Below the pieces are notes generated by a model. It ran no database searches. It was not told where the DNA came from and was given only the letters and a program-made list of their open reading frames with translations. 64,000 nt of DNA, from NCBI RefSeq assembly GCF_000150275.1, contig NW_002060943.1:7122299-7186298 (forward strand), in the 5' to 3' direction. The stretch comes from Trichoplax adhaerens. Taxonomy: Eukaryota > Placozoa > Uniplacotomia > Trichoplacea > Trichoplacidae. Position 1 is the stretch's first letter, and every line of letters starts with the position of its first letter. The translations under genes were made by a program, and so were the position numbers. Of the stretch, positions 61,549 to 64,000 are shown one piece after another.

Positions 61549-63141
61549 CATGACTACCATCACCTTTAACTCTTTATGACCAATCTGGCAGTAGTGTATA
61601 CTGTTACGTATACAATAGAGACACCTGTTATATCGATATTACCGGTGTAAATTCCTTTAGTTACCCTTCTATACTACCTTATAAGGAAAAGGAGAATGAA
61701 AATCTTATACAGATGGCATTTAGCTTAGCGAATTTCAATATCAATATCAGTACACCATGCAACCTAATTTTAGGTGGAATAGCGCACGATTACAAATATC
61801 TTTAGATTATCTCCAATTCTTTTGTTTAAATCTCCTATGATTAAAGGTGACGGTTTAATTAATGTTTACTAAATTTCAGCATTACTATTACTGTTAACAC
61901 TTTATACCCGTACACTGTAGTGATGCCTTCCGTACTGATTCTAAAAATATCATTTAAATTGATTGACTGATTTAAGCGATCGTGAATGAATCCTAAATAT
62001 GATCAATGCAATCTTTGCAATCATTCTTACGATTTCAGCTGTTTCTTAAAATACAAGAACAAGTAAATTTTAATTATAAGCGTTTAAAAGAATAGCAGCA
62101 GAAATGTGGTAACTGTGAGGCTTTTTCCACTGGTAGCAAGATCTTCAAGATGTGTACGATTAATAATACATAATAGTACATTGCCGGAAACGTAACTTCA
62201 ATCAGATGCTCATTGCCAACATAGAGAAGTCTTTAACAGTAGCCTTAAACTCGCCGGTACTTTTAATCAACAATTAAAAGATCTTAATACCGTTGCATAT
62301 CAAAAACTTAAACAAGAGGTTACAACTGCTATAATACTAATCACAATTCATCGTCTACTACCAAAAGTAGCTTTCAACGCGTAGTAGTTACTGATTTCAT
62401 AACAGGTAGCATCGTTACGGATTTCTATATAGTTTTTAAAGAAAATTCTAAAATAAATCCCAGTGAACTGGCTAATGTCATTTCTACAAACAATTTGATT
62501 ATTCAAGGACAATCCATACAAAATGTGACAATTACCGATTTCAATGAGTGTGCTAGAGCAACCGATAATACCTGTAATAGCAATCAAAATTGTATTAATT
62601 TATACGGCACATATACTTGCCAATGTAAGATAGGTTTTACTGGTTCTGGTTGTGTTGATATTAATGAGCGTACGACTATTGAACCGTGTGCAAATAAGAC
62701 TGTATGTTCGAATACTGAAGGATCTTATACTTGTACATGTCGAACAGGATACCAAGGCGATTCATATTCTACTTCAGGTTGCAGTGTTTCCTGTAGTACT
62801 AATTACTGTCTTAATGGTGGAACCTGCACATACGAAAACAGTGGGCACATATATATTTGCGACAAGGCTTACACTGGAACAATATGTGAAACTCGTTGGA
62901 AACCGGACTTTCGGAATGGGAAATTGCTAGTCTTGCTATAGGATCAATTTTTGGAGCCATTATAATGGTTATAATGATTATAGCTATCTACCGAATAGGA
63001 AATCAACTAAAATTGACTAAATTAGAGTATAATATAACATATCCACCATTGAAGGAAGAGCATGCTTGTATCGAGTTAGAGAAATCAAATGTTGCTAGTT
63101 CTCCTCAAGAATACGACGATAAATTTAATTTCTATTTTTAA
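61549..63141 (+). pseudogene. SEA-EGF-transmembrane receptor-like gene, apparently broken
   Basis: Pieces of one single-pass surface protein lie in order but in different frames. About 61549-61804 is open (YDQSGSSVYCYVYNRDTCYI) and ends at a stop. A SEA-domain start lies at about 62217-62325 (AGTFNQQLKDLNTVAYQKLK). The rest of the SEA domain (SSFQRVVVTDFITGSIVTDF) and three EGF repeats continue to about 62905 in a shifted frame. A transmembrane helix and short tail (AIGSIFGAIIMVIMIIAIY to KFNFYF, stop at 63139-63141) need another shift near 62896-62905. EGF2 reads DINER where DINEC is usual, and EGF3 has five cysteines, not six. No intron fits at either shift. Two frameshifts plus lost disulphide cysteines point to a decaying gene. 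Sequencing errors could explain the shifts but not the cysteines. The protein family beyond SEA/EGF is not recognised. Confidence 0.65.
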
Positions 63142-64000
63142 TTAGCGTTATGTAGCTTTTTTATCTTTTACAGTATAGATCTCGTTTGAATTATCTTAAC
63201 AAGTCTTTTACTAACTTTGTAGTTTGGTTATTTAGTTAACGTTCATGGTTATCCATCGTTAAATATTGCTATTGATCGGTCGGAATTCCATAAGATATTA
63301 CGATTATTTGACGATGTTTTTTAATAAATTAATAATTAACTTTAGTCTCAATAATCCACTACAGCATATTAATATTTGGTTAAATTGGTTAAATTTGTTC
63401 CTATAGCATAGCCATACCGTACAGTATGTTTTCACAGGGACAATTCAGATCGAATAACGCAAATGTGGGGTACGAATAATTAAAAGTGGAATAATTTAGC
63501 CTAGAGGAGAGAGAAAATTGTTGTTGATCACGTACAACTTTGTTAATTTGTAAATTAATTAAGACCTATGAACATAACTATAATGGGCACACCGCATCGT
63601 TTCGACAAAAACGATACAATCAATACTCGTATCTTGAATTTAGAATAATTTGTACCTGTTTAGCATTTAAAATTTTTCCTCCTCATAATCCGATCGCCTT
63701 GGGTAATGTGTAATACTATACTTTGTGATGTACGTTTTGAAATTAAACTATGCATTTCGTATTTTTTAAATAGGCTTTTTAGTCGTTTAATTTCATTTAG
63801 GGATATGATTCTCTTGGCAGTAGAATTATTATTCTAGGTTCCGCTACAGGATAATAATAAATACTAATGTTAATGGTTTATTGTTATCATTAGCGCACTT
63901 ATACAGTATAGCTTTGCTTATCTAAATGCTTATACGAGTATTATTATACTCATGAATAGTATTTCGTTCCTAGTAGGTAATAGTATAAAGTGGCTAATGT
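63142..64000. other. Right-edge intergenic stretch
   Basis: AT-rich DNA with no open frame, repeat or RNA gene that I can support. Confidence 0.5.

Overview
This is a piece of an animal nuclear genome. The DNA is AT-rich, and genes are cut into many short exons (often 40-140 bp) by short GT-AG introns. The proteins are clearly metazoan: adhesion GPCRs, kinesin-2, dynein axonemal assembly factors, a CECR2-like DDT/WHIM protein, YIPF3 and NDUFV3. Compact genes with human-like exon phases and near-human protein lengths suggest an early-branching animal. A placozoan (Trichoplax or relative) is my best guess, but this is inference. Exons were joined by hand from splice sites, reading-frame phase and remembered family sequence. 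CDS spans below run from start to stop and include introns.

Layout: positions 1-6157 (minus) hold the 5' part of an adhesion-GPCR-like gene with LRR, several Ig-like and HRM domains and the start of a GAIN domain; it runs off the left edge. Positions 6158-10355 are intergenic and carry three families of degenerate tandem repeats. Positions 10356-20743 (minus) hold a second, complete gene of the same architecture, with GPS and seven transmembrane segments. The two are tandem paralogues. Positions 20744-25327 are gene-poor and repeat-rich: an imperfect hairpin, a TA microsatellite, a 105-111 bp minisatellite, and about 800 bp dominated by TACTGTACAGTA-type palindromes. Positions 25328-33969 (plus) hold a 15-exon CECR2-like DDT/WHIM gene with no recognisable bromodomain. 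Positions 35256-38241 (minus) hold YIPF3.

Next comes a ciliary neighbourhood: KIF3B (40279-47589, plus, 26 coding exons, 746 aa), DNAAF1 (49349-53457, plus, 507 aa) and DNAAF3 (about 54878-58638, minus). DNAAF3 is head-to-head with the complex I subunit gene NDUFV3 (59250-60153, plus). The 611 bp between them carry an exact match to the NRF-1 consensus. A perfect inverted repeat resembling an RFX X-box lies upstream of DNAAF1, and a 13-bp palindrome sits just upstream of the KIF3B start. The right end (about 61549-63141, plus) holds a SEA-EGF-transmembrane gene that appears broken by frameshifts and lost cysteines.

Functionally, KIF3B is an intraflagellar transport motor and DNAAF1 and DNAAF3 help preassemble axonemal dyneins in the cytoplasm, so about 18 kb brings together three genes for building motile cilia. 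The remaining genes serve adhesion signalling, chromatin, Golgi and mitochondrial roles. I found no convincing tRNA, rRNA, CRISPR array or autonomous transposon.
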